16,374 nt of DNA from Candidatus Fermentithermobacillaceae bacterium UBA3951 (GTDB lineage: Bacteria; Bacillota; Sulfobacillia; Fermentithermobacillales; Fermentithermobacillaceae): NCBI GenBank assembly GCA_002385465.1, contig DGDN01000122.1, positions 1 through 16,374 on the forward strand. Direction: 5' to 3'. Positions 13,322-16,374 of this stretch are shown here, piece by piece. The stretch's first letter is position 1, and each line of letters begins with the position of its first letter. The notes beneath the pieces are model-generated. The model saw only the letters and a list, made by a program, of their open reading frames with translations. It was not told the origin of the DNA and searched no databases. The position numbers and the translations under genes were made by a program.

Positions 13322-16300
13322 TTGAACCTTTCTGAAAACGCAATTCAGGTCTTGGAAAAGAGGTACCTGAAAAAGGACGAGACCGGAAAACCTCTTGAGA
13401 GCCCCAGAGAGATGTTCTGGCGGGTAGCAAAAAACATCGCCCTCATGGATTTTGTGTATTACCCTGAGGTTTATTCCGGGTCTCCCAGGCGACCGAAGAA
13501 GATGGCGAGCGTGGCAGGTGCTCCTAATAAGCCTGAGGTCGCAGTTGATTTGGAGTTTTCGGTCTCCGAATGGGACTGGGCGACCATGAAGATGGCTCAC
13601 GCCCGCCTTGAGTCAAAGGGCCTCACGAAAGTCAGCTGGGATGAGTTTCAAAAACTGGTCGAAGCGAGGAAGGATGAAATCCGCGAGTTGGCGGTTAGGT
13701 TTTACGAAGTCATGACCGAAGCCAAGTTCCTTCCCAACTCGCCGGCCCTCATAAACGCCGGGCGTGAACTCCAGCAATTGTCCGCTTGTTTCGTCTTGCC
13801 GATCGAAGACTCCATGGTGAGCATTTTCGATTCCCTTAAGCATGCAGCGCTTATCCACCAATCGGGCGGCGGGACCGGCTTCAGCTTCAGCCGTCTAAGG
13901 CCCAAGAACGATGTCGTCAAGTCCACGGGCGGCGTGGCGTCGGGCCCGGTCTCGTTCATGAAGGTGTTTAACGCCGCTACGGAGGCGGTCAAACAAGGCG
14001 GAGTAAGGCGCGGGGCGAATATGGGGATCCTTCGCGTCGACCATCCTGACATCCTTGAGTTCATCACCTGCAAGACCGATAACAACGAACTCACGAATTT
14101 CAACATATCCGTAGGGATAACCGAGAGGTTCATGGAGGCCGTCGAGAAGGACGAAGAGTACGAGCTGGTGAACCCCCGGAACGGAAAGGTGACCGGGAAG
14201 CTCAATGCCCGGGAAGTTTTTGAGAAGATCGTCGATCAGGCCTGGCGGAACGGCGAACCCGGCATTATATTCCTCGACAGACTCAACAGGGATAACCCTA
14301 CTCCTGAAATAGGAGAGATCGAGAGCACGAACCCGTGCGTCGCCGGCGATGCTCTTGTGTCCACGGAAATGGGTCTTATCCCCATCAGAGAAATGGCGGA
14401 GAAGTGGTCCACGGGAGGAGTCGGAGTAGCTATTGACCGGCGTGTCTCGCACGGTGGGGTGGTCCGGGAAGGGACCTCGGGTACCTACATAGAGACTGTT
14501 GCCGGAGTCGAAGTCGTGCCCCTCGCGAGGGCTATGAGGACAGCCGTCAAGGATGTGGTTCGACTCAGGACCAAAGGCGGATACTCCGTCGAGGTTACAA
14601 TCGACCACAAGATCATGACTCCTCGGGGATGGGTGCCTGCCGGTAGCCTACGGCCGGGTGAGGATTCGGTCCTTATTCAGTCCGGCGCCGGCAAGTTCAG
14701 CCTTGATCCTTCGCTGCCGGTCCCGGTGAAGAACCTAAGGACCGGAGCTAATGGACGTACATACCGTACCAATTTCCCGACGACCTGGTCGAGAGAGCTC
14801 GGCTTTACCTTAGGCAGGCTTGTCGGCGATGGCTGGCTCATAGACTCGGGGGAAAACTCACGCGCCGGGTTTACGTTCTCTGAGCAAGACTATAGCGTCA
14901 TGGAAACGGTGAAATCGGCTCTCGACCGGTGGTACCGACCCGTGAAGCCCGTTAGGCGCAAGAACGGCGTCTATCACCTCAGCTATCGCTCGAAGTCGGT
15001 GGTCGAGTTCTTCCAGAGCCTCGGGGTCCAATCCGGTATGTCTGCCGTCAAGAGAGTGCCCGAATCGCTCTTCAGGGCTACTCGTGAAGCGGTAGTCGGT
15101 TTCCTGCAGGCGATGTTCACAGCCGACGGAACCCTGGCGAACCAACATAACGGTGCGGCCTATGTCAGACTGACCTCGAAGTCAAGAGCTCTCCTTGAGG
15201 ATGTGCAGGTCCTCCTTCTGAACCTTGGGATTATGTCAACTATCTACAGTTCCAGGCCGGCTAGAGGGTGTTTCAGCCATAGTTCCGTCCATGGCTCTGT
15301 GAGAGCATATGCAAGTGACGGCTTGTTGTACGAACTCCAAGTGAGCGGAGATAACCTGGGACGCTTCATCGATGAGGTGGGGTTCGCCGACGACCGCTAC
15401 TCTGAGGAGATCGCGGAGATCAGAAGGCGGTCAAGAGGGTTCTACCGCCAGCCGTATGTTGATGTTGTCGAGTCTATAGAACCCGCCGGCAAGAAAGAGG
15501 TCTTCGACCTGACTGTGCCCATCAGCCACTCATTCATAGCCAACGGGATTGTCGTATCCAACTGCGGAGAACAGCCTCTCTTGCCTTATGAGGCGTGCTG
15601 CCTGGGGTCCATAAATCTCGGCGCTTTTACCGTGCCCGTATGGGGCAGCAATGACGCCTCCAAGGAGCCAGAGGACCGGATCGATTGGGACGGGCTAAGG
15701 AAGGCGGTCCGCGCGGGAGTACATTTCCTGGACAACCTGATTGACGCCAACAAGTACCCCCTACCTGAGATAGACGAGATGGCCCACGGAAACCGGAAGA
15801 TCGGCTTGGGCGTCATGGGGTGGGCCGACATGCTAATCGACCTCGGCATACCCTATTGTTCAGAAGAGGCACTGGAGCTTGCGGAGAGAGTCATGGCCTT
15901 CATTGAAGAGGAGTCTCTCAAGGCTTCAGCCGAACTGGCCGAGTCCCGGGGCACCTTCCCCAACTACGAAAAGAGCGTATTCGCGGCGAGGAAGAAGCCC
16001 GTGAGAAACGCAACTACCACGACGATCGCTCCGACCGGCACGATCAGCATCATAGGCGGCGCTTCATCGGGCATCGAGCCTTTGTTCAGCATAGCCTTCA
16101 CCAGGCACGTGCTCGACAAGAAGGCCTTAGTGGAAGTAAACCCAAGGTTCGAACGAGTAGCGCGCACGCTGGGGTTCTTTAGCGACGAGCTGATGGAGAA
16201 GATCGCAGAGCACGGTTCTTTGGGGGATATCGAAGGTGTCCCCGAGGAAGTAAGGAAAGTCTTCGTGACGGCCCACGACATAACGCCCGAGTGGCACATA

Positions 16301-16374
16301 AGGATGCAGGCCGCGTTCCAGAAATACACCCACAACGCGGTGTCCAAGACCGTGAACTTCCCCAATGAGGCCAC
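13322..16374 (+). CDS. nrdJ: Class II (adenosylcobalamin-dependent) ribonucleotide reductase, intein-containing, 3' end outside window
   Basis: Open from TTG at 13322 to the right edge (1017 codons plus 2 bases). It reduces ribonucleotides to deoxyribonucleotides without oxygen, using a 5'-deoxyadenosyl radical. The extein starts NLSENAIQVLEKRYLKKDE. It holds C156 in LSACFVLP (first redox Cys), QSGGGTGFSFSRLRP, and the finger-loop STNP-CGEQPLLPYEACCLGS, with C339 the thiyl-radical Cys, E341 its Glu partner and C350 the second redox Cys (spliced numbering). Further on, ATTTTIAPTGTISIIGG and SSGIEPLF are class II hallmarks. A 409-residue intein lies between P338 and C339. The C-terminal redox Cys pair lies beyond the window. 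TTG is chosen because TGA at 13298 bars any earlier start and GGTGGGAGG is well placed. There is no N-terminal ATP cone. Confidence 0.94.
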   Translation, partial: MNLSENAIQVLEKRYLKKDETGKPLESPREMFWRVAKNIALMDFVYYPEVYSGSPRRPKKMASVAGAPNKPEVAVDLEFSVSEWDWATMKMAHARLESKGLTKVSWDEFQKLVEARKDEIRELAVRFYEVMTEAKFLPNSPALINAGRELQQLSACFVLPIEDSMVSIFDSLKHAALIHQSGGGTGFSFSRLRPKNDVVKSTGGVASGPVSFMKVFNAATEAVKQGGVRRGANMGILRVDHPDILEFITCKTDNNELTNFNISVGITERFMEAVEKDEEYELVNPRNGKVTGKLNAREVFEKIVDQAWRNGEPGIIFLDRLNRDNPTPEIGEIESTNPCVAGDALVSTEMGLIPIREMAEKWSTGGVGVAIDRRVSHGGVVREGTSGTYIETVAGVEVVPLARAMRTAVKDVVRLRTKGGYSVEVTIDHKIMTPRGWVPAGSLRPGEDSVLIQSGAGKFSLDPSLPVPVKNLRTGANGRTYRTNFPTTWSRELGFTLGRLVGDGWLIDSGENSRAGFTFSEQDYSVMETVKSALDRWYRPVKPVRRKNGVYHLSYRSKSVVEFFQSLGVQSGMSAVKRVPESLFRATREAVVGFLQAMFTADGTLANQHNGAAYVRLTSKSRALLEDVQVLLLNLGIMSTIYSSRPARGCFSHSSVHGSVRAYASDGLLYELQVSGDNLGRFIDEVGFADDRYSEEIAEIRRRSRGFYRQPYVDVVESIEPAGKKEVFDLTVPISHSFIANGIVVSNCGEQPLLPYEACCLGSINLGAFTVPVWGSNDASKEPEDRIDWDGLRKAVRAGVHFLDNLIDANKYPLPEIDEMAHGNRKIGLGVMGWADMLIDLGIPYCSEEALELAERVMAFIEEESLKASAELAESRGTFPNYEKSVFAARKKPVRNATTTTIAPTGTISIIGGASSGIEPLFSIAFTRHVLDKKALVEVNPRFERVARTLGFFSDELMEKIAEHGSLGDIEGVPEEVRKVFVTAHDITPEWHIRMQAAFQKYTHNAVSKTVNFPNEA
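14336..15562 (+). mobile_element. Intein with LAGLIDADG homing endonuclease, inside NrdJ
   Basis: A 1227-base, 409-residue in-frame insert with no stop or frameshift. Splicing blocks: A starts at C1 (CVAGDALVSTEMGLIPI); B is VTIDHKIMTPRGW (T88, H91); F is VFDLTVPISHSFIANG (D391, H398); G ends IVVSN with N409, followed by Cys +1 of the extein. The residue before the terminal Asn is Ser408 where His is usual. The middle carries a two-motif LAGLIDADG endonuclease: LGFTLGRLVGDGWL (155-168, D165) and VVGFLQAMFTADGTL (253-267, D264). The two acidic residues are kept, so the endonuclease looks intact. It splits the reductase immediately before the catalytic cysteine, so splicing must occur for activity. 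Its base composition resembles the host gene. Confidence 0.93.

Overview
The window (about 57% GC by eye, uniform from end to end) looks like chromosome of an anaerobic, moderately high-GC member of the Bacillota (Clostridia-like). The pointers are a class II (adenosylcobalamin-type) ribonucleotide reductase with NrdR, an oxygen-sensitive acyl-CoA dehydratase-activase cassette, a YhaO/YhaN nuclease pair, a LiaF-like protein, strong purine-rich Shine-Dalgarno sites and many GTG/TTG starts. The phylum is an inference from gene families; no rRNA, tRNA, CRISPR array, insertion sequence or prophage gene was seen.

Layout. (1) 1-2593, + strand: the 3' end of an ECF sigma factor, a zinc-finger anti-sigma factor with two membrane segments, a PspC-domain membrane protein and a LiaF-like membrane protein, all tightly packed and probably one envelope-stress operon. 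(2) 2676-5982: a two-domain fusion of acyl-CoA dehydratase activase-related modules, overlapping a BadF/HgdC-type ATPase activase by 11 bases. No dehydratase gene is visible, so the client is unknown. (3) 5983-6234: a 252-base gap rich in potential RNA helices. (4) 6235-11015: YhaO-like (SbcD/Mre11-type) nuclease, YhaN-like (SbcC/Rad50-type) membrane-anchored ATPase and an alpha/beta hydrolase. (5) 11049-11750, - strand, the only reverse gene: an AAG-family 3-methyladenine DNA glycosylase, convergent with the hydrolase and divergent from the next operon. (6) 11836-12643: an OsmC-family protein and an FlK-like hotdog thioesterase. (7) 12729-16374: nrdR and the class II reductase nrdJ. nrdJ is interrupted by a 409-residue in-frame intein with a LAGLIDADG endonuclease and runs off the right edge.

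How the genes fit together. Three themes are visible: envelope stress sensing (1), DNA repair and dNTP supply (YhaO/YhaN, AAG, NrdR/NrdJ), and radical or low-potential anaerobic chemistry (activase cassette, NrdJ). The most notable points are the intein sitting exactly at the thiyl-radical cysteine of NrdJ with a non-canonical penultimate serine, the fused activase-related protein, a possible structured leader upstream of yhaO, and a pair of weak NrdR-box-like sites spaced 31 bases apart before nrdR. I do not see a clearly new multi-gene system.
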